Shown here: piece after piece, positions 34,665 to 43,401 of the stretch | Position numbering within the stretch: position 1 is the first letter of the stretch | How the letters are laid out: the number at the start of each line of letters is the position of its first letter | DNA from: Oribacterium sp. P6A1 | GTDB taxonomy: Bacteria > Bacillota > Clostridia > Lachnospirales > Lachnospiraceae | Direction: 5' to 3' | Assembly (NCBI RefSeq): GCF_000702885.1 | Contig: NZ_JNKO01000001.1 | Location: 248,001-312,000 of the forward strand | Length of the DNA: 64,000 nucleotides | Notes under the pieces: model-generated | The model's input: the letters and a program-made list of their open reading frames with translations, nothing else | Told to the model about the DNA's origin: nothing | The model's database searches: none | Translations under genes and position numbers: made by a program

Positions 34665-36585
34665 ACTTACTGATAACAAATGGACTCATAGGATAACCTG
34701 ACGAATTATAAATCAGTCCTCCGTAATTTGTATCGCTATAGAGATATCTGATTTCACTGATGCTCTCTTTTGGTACATTGACATAAAGCTCTATAAGATG
34801 GTCCCCAAGCATCGCCTCGGCACTTATTTCGGTGCCACTTACATCAATCACCGAGAAATCCTTTATTTCACTTCCTTTATCCTGTGAAGAAGCATATAAA
34901 CCATCTGCATGGGACAGCCTTAGCTCCACTCTGCATCCCTCAGAGCTTTCTTTTACAGTGAAGCTTTCGGGAACAGGCCCTGTATATTCTCCTTCTGCAC
35001 CATAGACCATATGAAGAGCCTGATCTGCCAAACGTTCACCTATCCTCTTCTTTCCATGAGGGTGAAGATCATTGTCCTCACCGAGATCCATGCTGACGAT
35101 CATACCTGTATGCGGTTCTCTTGCCGCCTGTCTTTGACATTCACGCAGTGCAGGCCATTTTCCGGAGATATTACTGTACCTTTCCATGTAGTTCGGAAGC
35201 TGAACAAAGAGATATGGTAATTCTTCGTCTTTCCAGAGTTCACGGTAACCCTTTATCTGTCTTTTTGTAAGATCCAGATAGTCCCATTTGAGAGGTGCGT
35301 TTTCTTCTCCCTGATACCATACGATACCTTCTACAGGGTAAGCAGTACAAGGTGCACACATTGCGTTGAACAGACCTGTTGCTTTCCAGTTAACGAAATC
35401 CGTTTCCGGGATACTCTTTGAGACACCCCCGATTTTATAGCCCCAGCTTCCGCTTAAGTCTATGACTCCCTGCTCATTGAACAAAAAGTACCCTTTTTCA
35501 GGTGTCCATCTGCCCTGACCGTTTTCAACTATCAGTCTCACCACGAGTGTATTGACTCCGGCATGAAGAAGTTTTTCCGGAACAAGATATTTTCTTGGGG
35601 GATACTGGTACCCGGTCTCGCCTATCTTTACACCGTTCAGATAAACTGTATCGGAATCCACCATGGTACCCATCCATAAATGAGCCGGTTTACCTGCCAT
35701 TTCTTTGGGTACTGTAAACTTCTTTTCAAACCAGACACTGCCCGTGAAGCCTTTAAGTTCGGTTTCCTCAAACACAGCAGGAAGCATGATTTCTTTTTCA
35801 TCTCCCTCCGTAAGCCCATTTCTCCATGACTCAAGAATACCCTCATCCTTTTCATCCAATGCCTTGTGCCATTCCATGAAACTTAACTCATTTCTTCGTA
35901 TCTGCCCTTCCAGATATGAATCATCACTGTACATTTTTGCTTCTGAAAGTAGTTCATCATATCCTTCCAGCATCTCTTTGGACATCCAGCCATGTATCCT
36001 GGAGCCTCCCAGTGATGCGTGAAGGATTCCCACACAAAGTCCTGTTTTCTCTCTGAGCTTTCTTGCAAAAAAATAAGCGGTAGCAGAGAACTCAAGGATG
36101 TTGTTCGGCTCAGCCTTTTTCCATTCACCACTTTCCGGTTCCTGAAGCGGTCCATGATAGTTCACTGAAGTTGCGATTTTAAAGTTTCTGATACCGTCAT
36201 CCGCACAATCGGAAATGATATCCGGATAACTGTCCTTTACCCGATCCATCATAAGATCCATATTGGACTGCCCTGAGCAGTACCATACCGCACCGACCAT
36301 GATATCTTTTACGATCACCTGGTTACTGAGATCATCCCTTACCAACAGTTCATAAGGGCCACCTGCTTCATGAACAGGAAAACTGATATCAAAGCGTCCA
36401 TCCTTCCCGATTTCACCACACTCGGTAATACCATCAAAAACAGCTGTCACCTTAGCCCCCGGTGTACCATAGCCCCATATATGAACAGGCTTTTTATGTT
36501 CCAGTACTGCCCCGTCACTTAAAAATCTTGTGAGTTTTAATGATGTCTTTTCACCATCACCATTTCCATGCACTATCTGTTCCAT
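34663..36585 (-). CDS. SGNH-type acetylesterase (sialate O-acetylesterase / acetylxylan esterase family)
   Basis: A 640 aa cytoplasmic carbohydrate esterase. The SGNH motifs are VWYCSGQSNMDL with the nucleophile serine (about residue 105), LHASLGGSRIHGW with the glycine (about 190), VEGIVWYQGEENA (about 425) and DLHPHGKKRIGERLA with the Asp-His pair (about 520). A jelly-roll insert (about 280-380, WFEKKFTVP to VRLIVENG) interrupts the catalytic domain, as in related xylan esterases. No signal peptide. In this locus it most likely removes acetyl groups from imported xylo-oligosaccharides. A good TTGACA (36676-36681, minus) may mark its promoter, but the -10 is poor. Confidence 0.85.
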   Translation of the reverse strand: MEQIVHGNGDGEKTSLKLTRFLSDGAVLEHKKPVHIWGYGTPGAKVTAVFDGITECGEIGKDGRFDISFPVHEAGGPYELLVRDDLSNQVIVKDIMVGAVWYCSGQSNMDLMMDRVKDSYPDIISDCADDGIRNFKIATSVNYHGPLQEPESGEWKKAEPNNILEFSATAYFFARKLREKTGLCVGILHASLGGSRIHGWMSKEMLEGYDELLSEAKMYSDDSYLEGQIRRNELSFMEWHKALDEKDEGILESWRNGLTEGDEKEIMLPAVFEETELKGFTGSVWFEKKFTVPKEMAGKPAHLWMGTMVDSDTVYLNGVKIGETGYQYPPRKYLVPEKLLHAGVNTLVVRLIVENGQGRWTPEKGYFLFNEQGVIDLSGSWGYKIGGVSKSIPETDFVNWKATGLFNAMCAPCTAYPVEGIVWYQGEENAPLKWDYLDLTKRQIKGYRELWKDEELPYLFVQLPNYMERYSNISGKWPALRECQRQAAREPHTGMIVSMDLGEDNDLHPHGKKRIGERLADQALHMVYGAEGEYTGPVPESFTVKESSEGCRVELRLSHADGLYASSQDKGSEIKDFSVIDVSGTEISAEAMLGDHLIELYVNVPKESISEIRYLYSDTNYGGLIYNSSGYPMSPFVISK

Positions 36586-36798
36586 AATGACGTATCCCCC
36601 CTTTAAATGTCATTCTTTGATACATTTTTGTTTAATGCTTAATCCGTTTCCATACTCATCAGATAATGATGTAAGTGTCAAAAGTATTTGCCACTCACTG
36701 ATAACACAACTGCACACATTCTTATGCAAAGTGCTTTTGAACACTCATATAATTCCACATTTTTTCATAAAATGATAGAGATTTATCAATGATTCAAT

Positions 36799-36846
36799 AA
36801 AAAAATCTCCGAAACCGATTTGTGTCTCGGTTTCGGAGATTTTTTA
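36799..36846. terminator. Terminator after citC
   Basis: ATCTCCGAAACCGA pairs perfectly with TCGGTTTCGGAGAT and is flanked by A/T runs on both sides. It ends the cit operon on the minus strand. Confidence 0.9.
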
Positions 36847-36876
36847 ACAATGTGCCACGTCGTTTTCAGACTGATT

Positions 36877-38022
36877 TTAATAATGAACTACATCGCTTTC
36901 TGCCTTAATTCTCTCAATGACAGGTTCAGCCTCTTCACTTGTGAAAAAGCGGTATGTAGTCTCAGGAACAAGATCCTTTATTGCTTCAGTATTCCCGTCA
37001 TGTATAAGCTTTCTCACAGTGGAAGCCGAGATAGCCTTGCCCTCAAATTCTTTTCTCGGGATGATATAACACTCCACTCCTGCCTTCGGAAGAGCCTCAG
37101 CCATGATATCATTGTAGATACCGGTAACAAGAGAAGTGGGTTCATCACCCACATAACGGGCATTTACATGGAGTTTATCTGCTATACCTTCAAATACATG
37201 AAGATCGATACCGGCCTGGCTCTTAATAACAGCATTGTCTCCCTTCTGGAAGTATGCCGGAAAGGTTGCAGAGCTTATGATATATGAGCCGGAATCATGA
37301 TAAATGATGTTCCCAAGGTCGGAAGTCCCTTCCTCAATAAGTTTCTTTCTTACGCTGAAAGGCACGAGACTGGCATCCTCGGAAACCATAAAGAGGTGAA
37401 GTATGTCACAGCCCTCCATGGCCTTTTCCACAAGGTAACGGTGTCCCATGGTAAAGGGATTTGCATTCATGACTACAGCACCGATCTTTATACCCTCTGC
37501 CGGCTTCAGACCTGAATCTTCACCATCAGACCTGAGTACAGAAAGATATGAGGATGCTGTATCGCCTTCCATCTTTTCAAGCTGTTCAATGGATTCCTTC
37601 CGAAGATTCTCGAGGTAGTCCTTAAATCCGGTCCTCTTGTTCTCCATGAAGACGATATTTTCCTCTTCCATTCTGGCGATCTCTCTGAATCCGAGACTGT
37701 TGAAGAAAAGCGCCGTGTTGCACTTCGTGTACATGAAAAGATGATAGTTGCCTCTCATGTACTGATACTCTATGAGATGCGATACTATATCGTTCATCAG
37801 CGCTTCACCCTGATGGTCCGAGCTTACAGCCATACATCTCAAAGTATTACCGAAGCAGCTTCCCGTGGCGATGACATTGTAATCATCGTCCAGCATGGCT
37901 GCTGTATAGTCGAGATTTTTATCAAGGTGGATGCCTTCTTTTTCAAGAAGGTTCTCCACCAGCTCCATCATGTATTTGTCGCCTTTTCCTACTGAAGATA
38001 TCGCGTAATTTGCTTCTGCCAT
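36877..38022 (-). CDS. citC: [Citrate (pro-3S)-lyase] ligase
   Basis: Acetylates the CitD prosthetic group using acetate and ATP, activating citrate lyase. At 381 aa it has an N-terminal GNAT-like domain (about residues 10-130, with HQGEALMNDIVSHL). The C-terminal nucleotidyltransferase domain has the HxGH-type motif VMNANPFTMGHRYLVEKA (about 187) and KAISASTVRKLI (about 340). It is the last gene of the cit operon, separated from citG by two genes not normally part of such operons and by a 107-nt hairpin spacer. Confidence 0.95.
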   Translation of the reverse strand: MAEANYAISSVGKGDKYMMELVENLLEKEGIHLDKNLDYTAAMLDDDYNVIATGSCFGNTLRCMAVSSDHQGEALMNDIVSHLIEYQYMRGNYHLFMYTKCNTALFFNSLGFREIARMEEENIVFMENKRTGFKDYLENLRKESIEQLEKMEGDTASSYLSVLRSDGEDSGLKPAEGIKIGAVVMNANPFTMGHRYLVEKAMEGCDILHLFMVSEDASLVPFSVRKKLIEEGTSDLGNIIYHDSGSYIISSATFPAYFQKGDNAVIKSQAGIDLHVFEGIADKLHVNARYVGDEPTSLVTGIYNDIMAEALPKAGVECYIIPRKEFEGKAISASTVRKLIHDGNTEAIKDLVPETTYRFFTSEEAEPVIERIKAESDVVHY

Positions 38023-38055
38023 ATTAATATATTTTCCTTTTCTGGTTAATTGGGT

Positions 38056-38124
38056 TACTTGGCCGTACCCGCTGCAATCCTATGGTCATGTTCGGCCTTG
38101 GGAGTTTTCCTGATGGAAAACTCC
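38056..38124 (-). repeat. Copy of the dispersed hairpin repeat, between citC and the TPM gene
   Basis: TACTTGGCCGTACCCGCTG (38056-38074) is identical over 19 nt to 16389-16407. It is followed by a GGAGTTTTCC/GGAAAACTCC hairpin (38101-38124) nearly identical to those at 16361 and 16487. This shows a mobile or amplified intergenic element. Confidence 0.75.
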
Positions 38125-38129
38125 TCCAC

Positions 38130-39041
38130 TCAGAATCTATGACTGCCGCCACCGCCATGGTGTCCGCCTCCGCCACTGCTGTGGAAGCCTCCGCCGCCAC
38201 CGCTTCGATGGCTTCCGCCACCTCCTCCGCTGCTTGATGAAGGCGGAATATATTTCTTTGTCTGTCTCAGGAACTGCTCCACACAGGCACCAAGCACAAA
38301 GCTGTTCACCGTATGCACCAGCACCTCATCGCTCTTAATCTCCTTTGTGTATCTTTTTCTCGAAAAAGAAAGAAGACCGTAATTCATAAGGAGAGCCAGA
38401 ATGATGGCGAGAACAGCATTGCTGGTATACTTCATAGGCTCGGCTATACGTCCGCCCTCAAGTACCTTCAGGATCTGTTCAAAAGCCAGAACCGCGCAGG
38501 CATAATACTCACCTCTTCCTGCGGCTCTGTAGGCATTGTCCGTAATGGTCTCTGCCTTGTCATTTGTAATGTGCTCGTAAATTTCTCCGTCACTGTGTAT
38601 GCATATCTCTCTGTCCGCCATATCGATCATGAACATGGATCCGCTTTCTATTCCAAAGAGCTCCATGTATTTTCTCTCTGTGAAATATACTGTGGAATCG
38701 CTGTGAGACTCTTCACTGGTCATGAATGCGGCATTACCGTATTCCGTGATACCCTTCATGGTGGTCACAAGACTTTCTTCCTCTTCATCTGTGATGAGAT
38801 CTGCCCTGTCATCTATGTACACTACATAATTTGTGGAAGGGTTTGTATACTTCACTTCATAGGCAAAGCTCTCAGAGGCACAGAGAAAAACAATGGCTGC
38901 CAGTCCAAACAGCACTCTGATAAATGACGAAAATCTGTTGTTCCTTATTTCGTCCCTATGAGCCTTATACTGCTTCATGATATTTCTCATGGTTAGATCC
39001 GCCAGTAACATTCTGACAAAACCAGCTTTCTTCTTAAGCAT
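38130..39041 (-). CDS. TPM-domain (YgcG/Psb32 family) membrane protein
   Basis: 303 aa from the ATG at 39041, which follows GGAGG by 8 nt and overlaps the stop of the preceding gene. The order is a short basic N-terminus, a membrane or signal segment (about residues 38-60), an exported TPM domain (about 62-190, with VYIDDRADLITDEEEESLV), a second membrane helix (about 205-225), and a Gly/Ser/His-rich tail (about 265-303). The tail contains repeated GGGG and HH, typical of YgcG-like proteins. Function unknown; TPM domains are linked to photosystem repair in plants and to envelope processes in bacteria. Its translational coupling to the zinc-ribbon protein suggests a pair. Confidence 0.8.
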   Translation of the reverse strand: MLKKKAGFVRMLLADLTMRNIMKQYKAHRDEIRNNRFSSFIRVLFGLAAIVFLCASESFAYEVKYTNPSTNYVVYIDDRADLITDEEEESLVTTMKGITEYGNAAFMTSEESHSDSTVYFTERKYMELFGIESGSMFMIDMADREICIHSDGEIYEHITNDKAETITDNAYRAAGRGEYYACAVLAFEQILKVLEGGRIAEPMKYTSNAVLAIILALLMNYGLLSFSRKRYTKEIKSDEVLVHTVNSFVLGACVEQFLRQTKKYIPPSSSSGGGGGSHRSGGGGGFHSSGGGGHHGGGGSHRF

Positions 39042-40830
39042 GAATGTTACCTCCTTCTCTGTCAAAGTACTCAGGTATCGGATGAGTGGACAGGATATTG
39101 TATTTCCTGATGATTCCGGTGATGGTATAAACTATTCCCGCAAAGGCCGCTGTACTTGCCACATAGAAGATGATATCCTCCACCGGATTCCATATAAGTA
39201 CCACGACAGAGATCACAAGGCCGACGATCACACCCAGCATCTCAGTGTAGCTGTACTTCTTAGCCGCCTTTTTATCACCCTTTTTCTTTGCCTTATCGGC
39301 TTTTTTGCTGTCCAGCATATACACTGCAAGAACGAATATACCAACGAGAAAAAGTACACCAACAAGAATGTACCAGTACTCCATGATGATTAAGATTGCT
39401 CCCAGAACTATCTCCAGCACCCAGTACGCGATAAACAGGTATCCCAGTACAGTACCGCATCCGTCAAAATGATAGTGCTTTTTAGCTGCCGTATTTTCCT
39501 TGAAATCCTTGTAGGCATTGACCCCTACCCTGTCACCGTTCTTGAAGGTTCCGTTGCATCTTGCAGCCACATAACCCTGATCCTCTCCGGGATCTTCCTG
39601 CTTCTCGATCTTGTCTATTTCCCTCATGTACAGAATCGCAGTGACCAGTGCCATAATGATCGAGAATATAAGTACAGATCTGGGCTGTATCGTAAACTGC
39701 AGATTAAGCAATATGAATACAGGTATAGCCAGCAGGAAAGATGTGATATAGAACTTTTTGAAATCCACAGGTATGTCTGCGGACAGCTTTCCCGTGACAC
39801 CGTTCATAACGGAATAGCAGACTCTGTCTCCCTTTCTGTAGGTCAGGAACCATACCGGCAGCATAGCCTCCTTTTCTCCTCCGTACTTCAGATTCACTAT
39901 ACCTTCAGCAGTCGAGGCACTACTGAGACTGTCTCTGTCGAATCCCCTCTTTTTACACTCCTTATCGATGGAGCTGAAGGTATGCTTAAGTACATAGACC
40001 TCCGCATCGTCCCTGTACGTTTCTAACGGAACATCCGGCACATCAGCATAAAATCCGCAGAGGAATGAGGGCGTGAACTCTATCATGTCCTTTGCATCAT
40101 AAGGCGCTATGACCTCAGCTATATGATCACTGAAGGAGCTTGAAGCGTCAAATGCTATGCCATCGAACTTTCCGTCCAGATCCATGGTGAGACTGAATTT
40201 ATCTGTTATCTCATATCGCCCCTGGGTTTTGGTTCTGGAAACAGGAACCTCAGCCTTTGGACCGATAGAAAATCCATATACCCAGTACGGCATGTAGATG
40301 CCCACAAAGCCTGAAAGAGCATCAGGATCCGTAAGCTCCTTGGGAGCATAAAGTGCCCCCTTCATCCTGCTGACGAACATCTCCTTGCAGGCAGCCTTGT
40401 CTATCTTAAAGGGTATGATCTTCTCAGGACGTCTTTCATTACTCACCCTTGACGAGAACACCGCAGGCTGGCCGCAGTAGCTGCAGAATCCGGCTGCACT
40501 GAGATTCGTACTGGATATCTCCGCTCCGCAGCTCCTGCAGGTAAATATGGTCATCTGCATGCTCTTCTTGGGATTATCTCCTTCACCTGAGTCTTTCCCC
40601 GCAGCATTTCCTTTTTTTCCGGAACGGGCTGCCTTTTTATTCCCGGAGCCTGATCCGTCCCCCGACTTTTCTCCGGAATCCTCTTCAAAAACTTCGACCT
40701 TGTGCTCTTCCGCATCCTCCTCAACAACTACTGAATACGGATCAAAGGTTGTATCACAATGCTCACACCGTAACTTCTGTGAAGGTATATCAAATCTCAG
40801 ATCCCCTCCGCAATTCGGACACTCATACAT
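39034..40830 (-). CDS. Zinc-ribbon polytopic membrane protein inside the cit operon
   Basis: A 598 aa protein I cannot name. It opens with a zinc ribbon (CPNCGG ... CEHCDTTF, residues 4-25), then a charged Lys/Gly/Ser linker (about 40-90), then a second ribbon (CRSCGAEI ... CSYCGQ, about 98-118). A soluble domain with IPFKIDKA and GIYMPYWVYGF runs to about 350. At least five or six membrane helices lie between about 360 and 580. It resembles uncharacterised TFIIB-type zinc-ribbon membrane proteins of Clostridia. It overlaps citG by 8 nt and the TPM gene by 8 nt, so it is locked into the cit operon by translation coupling. AGAGGGGAT precedes the ATG. Confidence 0.75.
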   Translation of the reverse strand: MYECPNCGGDLRFDIPSQKLRCEHCDTTFDPYSVVVEEDAEEHKVEVFEEDSGEKSGDGSGSGNKKAARSGKKGNAAGKDSGEGDNPKKSMQMTIFTCRSCGAEISSTNLSAAGFCSYCGQPAVFSSRVSNERRPEKIIPFKIDKAACKEMFVSRMKGALYAPKELTDPDALSGFVGIYMPYWVYGFSIGPKAEVPVSRTKTQGRYEITDKFSLTMDLDGKFDGIAFDASSSFSDHIAEVIAPYDAKDMIEFTPSFLCGFYADVPDVPLETYRDDAEVYVLKHTFSSIDKECKKRGFDRDSLSSASTAEGIVNLKYGGEKEAMLPVWFLTYRKGDRVCYSVMNGVTGKLSADIPVDFKKFYITSFLLAIPVFILLNLQFTIQPRSVLIFSIIMALVTAILYMREIDKIEKQEDPGEDQGYVAARCNGTFKNGDRVGVNAYKDFKENTAAKKHYHFDGCGTVLGYLFIAYWVLEIVLGAILIIMEYWYILVGVLFLVGIFVLAVYMLDSKKADKAKKKGDKKAAKKYSYTEMLGVIVGLVISVVVLIWNPVEDIIFYVASTAAFAGIVYTITGIIRKYNILSTHPIPEYFDREGGNIHA

Positions 40831-41875
40831 AGCTTATCCCCTCTAGCTTTAATAGTAATATGGTTACAGCAAGAATATCTGCAGCCCCACCCGGACTGAT
40901 ATTCTTCTCTATACATTTTACATTAAGTTCCTCTATTGCCGAAAGACCTTCTTCACTGAATGCGGCACCTATTTTCACTATCTCAGCGCTCTCCCCTTTC
41001 AGCCACTCCATATCCTCGTATGAGCTTCTGGTGAGCACATTGGTATCGTTGAGATCGGACATTATGGCTATCAGGGTGCTGATGTTCACGGCATTTTCAA
41101 AATGCTCATCCCTCATGCTTCCTTCATCTTCAAGAAGCCTATGTCTCAATGTCGCTCTCTCTGCGATCTCACTTCTAAGCTCAGTATCCCCTGCTATACT
41201 TAAATACTTCCTCATAGCCGGCAGTCCAATCTCCTTTATGATAGGAAAGCCCTCCATAGCCTGCCCACGGATGCCCTTTTCTCCGTATTTGTGAAAAAGT
41301 TTTTCTCCGTGGGATCTCGGTTCACGCTTCGCCATCTCAAGGAAATCCTTCTCCAGTATCCTGTATGACATGTTCCTGCCTGTTTCGAGAATTCTATCGA
41401 TATCAAAGAACCGGAATTCTACACGTTCATGGCTTTTACAGGAGTCATTCTGTTGAGCGTCACTGAACCTACTCAGTTTTTCACCTGCGATTAATCCCGC
41501 CGCCGCAAGAAGTATTCCCATTGTGAATATCATGCCCTTATGGGTGTTGACATTGCCGGTGGCAGCATACATGGCTTTCTCCGCCTCCATACCTGTCTTT
41601 CTTATACCGAGAAAGACATTTTCAGGATTCTCTGTGTTTCCGCCGCTTCTAAGCCCCTCTTCGAACATTTCCGCAAGATAAGGAGTGATGGCTTCTGTGC
41701 TTAAAAGAAAGGTCTCGTAAGACATATCACTGTGTGAGCCTGTATCTCTTCTGTCCACAAGCCCCGGCTTCGGCGTGGCATAAACCTCTCCCAGCAGGGC
41801 ATTACGCACATTCCAGCCGACTATTTCCACCAGTTCTTCAGCATTATGAAATTCCGCCCCGTGTCTATCCTGCAT
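40823..41875 (-). CDS. citG: Triphosphoribosyl-dephospho-CoA synthase
   Basis: Makes the precursor of the citrate lyase prosthetic group from ATP and dephospho-CoA. At 350 aa it has family motifs ATPKPGLVDRRDTGSHSDM (about residue 34), NVNTHKGMIFTMG (about 108), RGQAMEGFPI (about 200) and SPGGAADILAVT near the end. It lies after citX, the usual partner, and overlaps the start of the zinc-ribbon gene by 8 nt. Confidence 0.94.
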   Translation of the reverse strand: MQDRHGAEFHNAEELVEIVGWNVRNALLGEVYATPKPGLVDRRDTGSHSDMSYETFLLSTEAITPYLAEMFEEGLRSGGNTENPENVFLGIRKTGMEAEKAMYAATGNVNTHKGMIFTMGILLAAAGLIAGEKLSRFSDAQQNDSCKSHERVEFRFFDIDRILETGRNMSYRILEKDFLEMAKREPRSHGEKLFHKYGEKGIRGQAMEGFPIIKEIGLPAMRKYLSIAGDTELRSEIAERATLRHRLLEDEGSMRDEHFENAVNISTLIAIMSDLNDTNVLTRSSYEDMEWLKGESAEIVKIGAAFSEEGLSAIEELNVKCIEKNISPGGAADILAVTILLLKLEGISYV

Positions 41876-41967
41876 AAAACATCCCTTTACCTTTGTGTTT
41901 CTTTTTCTTCTGTTATGATCCGAGCATTTCTGCTCTGTAAATCCCGGGCATACTAAGGCTTAACTGT

Positions 41968-42507
41968 TCACGCCCCGGCAAATGATTCTTTGATTATCCT
42001 GTGTATCTCTTCCACCATGGACTTAACGGTGTGAGTCCTGTTTCTCGCACAGATATGCGCTTCCAGCTCGCACATGAGACATTTTCTCGGGCCCATGCCG
42101 AACTCCTCACGACTGACCTTACTTCCATCGGTACGGAGAACATCTATATCGAAGATCCTGCCTATCCTGTCCTTCTCCTCAATCTCACACATGGCTTTTT
42201 TAATGTCTACGGCGTCAGCATCCACTGAAACATAATAGATATATCCCGTCACAAAGGCTTCTTCCTTCTCCGCATCCTTTTTCATTCCATGCTTTTCCAG
42301 GGCTTCATTAATATTTTTCACCCCATATCTGAAAGCCTTCTCAAATTCTTCTCCCACCTTGTGAGGGCCCGGAACATTCAGCATAAAACACACCACAGGA
42401 TGCTGAAACTCAGCTATGAGTTTTCTCTGCATCACCACTCTGTGGTCTCTTGCATACATCATCTCGGGAACAGTCACTTCATGTTCATAATCAAGCTTTA
42501 CTTCCAT
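41968..42507 (-). CDS. citX: Apo-citrate lyase phosphoribosyl-dephospho-CoA transferase
   Basis: Attaches the prosthetic group to the CitD serine. It is 179 aa from the ATG at 42507, chosen because GGAGAT precedes it. The family signature GRIFDIDVLRTDG, then REEFGMGPRKCLMCELEAH (about residues 118-155), is intact. It lies between the CitC-like GNAT gene and citG. Confidence 0.93.
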   Translation of the reverse strand: MEVKLDYEHEVTVPEMMYARDHRVVMQRKLIAEFQHPVVCFMLNVPGPHKVGEEFEKAFRYGVKNINEALEKHGMKKDAEKEEAFVTGYIYYVSVDADAVDIKKAMCEIEEKDRIGRIFDIDVLRTDGSKVSREEFGMGPRKCLMCELEAHICARNRTHTVKSMVEEIHRIIKESFAGA

Positions 42508-42628
42508 TTCATCTCCAATTTCATTTTTAATTGAAATCATCAGTTATATCATCAAAAGTGCCACTGGCTCATGATGCTGAGCATAATCTCAGTAATGTAC
42601 GCTGTCCTGCCGTACACTCTGTTCATAT

Positions 42629-43306
42629 TCACATGACAGCTTCAGCTATTGTCTCTTTAAGCTTATCAAAAAGCTCCTGCCTGTAGCTCATTGAGTTTTC
42701 TTTATCAGGTATAAAATAGTCAGGCATATCCTGTGGAGGTATCAGATACCCAGGAAAAACATCTGTGTCCGGTGAGCCTGCATCAGCACAGCTCCTGATT
42801 TCCTCTTCCACTATTTCTTCACAGATTTCTCTCATCACTTCATCGTTTCTTTCCGAAGCTCTTTCTTCTGTCATTCTGTCTGCCTTTTCTCTAAGCTTAG
42901 TAAGAAACTTAGTGAACTCATCCTTTCGATTCTCGAGATAAATGATATGTTCTGTTGAAACTATGGGGTAAAGCCCCATATGACTGAAAACAGGAAGATT
43001 TTTAGGCTTGGTGAAACCGACAAAATGAGCAGTTCCCTTACTGAACATGATCTCATAGAGCTTGGTCATCAGTTCATTCAGAAGTCCCTGTCCATGATGC
43101 CTTTCTGAAACTGCAACACACTTCAGTATTATACCACTAAGAGACCCTGTAGCTGCTATTTCACCGGTATCTTCATCCATGATGCATACTGTATGTGTGA
43201 TCTTTTCATCGTAATCAAGGCCTCTTTGTTTAAGAAAAGCCTTCAGTCTGTCAAGTTCCCTTCCCGAAAAGGGCTGACCCTCTGCAAAATATAAATTATC
43301 TGTCAT
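42629..43306 (-). CDS. CitC-like GNAT protein lacking the ligase domain
   Basis: A 225 aa protein related to the N-terminal third of CitC. KITHTVCIMDEDTGEIAATG, LKCVAVSERHHGQGLLNELM and MGLYPIVSTEHIIYLENRKD match the GNAT-like domain of the citC product, including the GQG acetyl-CoA loop. After residue 135 the nucleotidyltransferase domain is absent. It is replaced by a Glu-rich helical stretch and a tail (VFPGYLIPPQDMPDYFIPD) with no recognised family. The gene sits between citF and citX in the lyase operon with normal spacing, so it is expressed. It could be a modifying acetyltransferase for the lyase or a relic of a second citC. Confidence 0.75.
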   Translation of the reverse strand: MTDNLYFAEGQPFSGRELDRLKAFLKQRGLDYDEKITHTVCIMDEDTGEIAATGSLSGIILKCVAVSERHHGQGLLNELMTKLYEIMFSKGTAHFVGFTKPKNLPVFSHMGLYPIVSTEHIIYLENRKDEFTKFLTKLREKADRMTEERASERNDEVMREICEEIVEEEIRSCADAGSPDTDVFPGYLIPPQDMPDYFIPDKENSMSYRQELFDKLKETIAEAVM

Positions 43307-43401
43307 AGTCCATTTTCCGAAACAGAAAGACGGCGTTGTGGCTTATCCCCCTGATCGCCACAACGCCGTATTCTTTACACTATATTTAAATTCAAACCAT
43401 A

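Noticed and set aside
42629-43306. Considered as a simple frameshifted citC pseudogene
   Set aside because: No ligase-domain sequence could be seen downstream in any frame before citX, and the ORF is intact with normal operon spacing.
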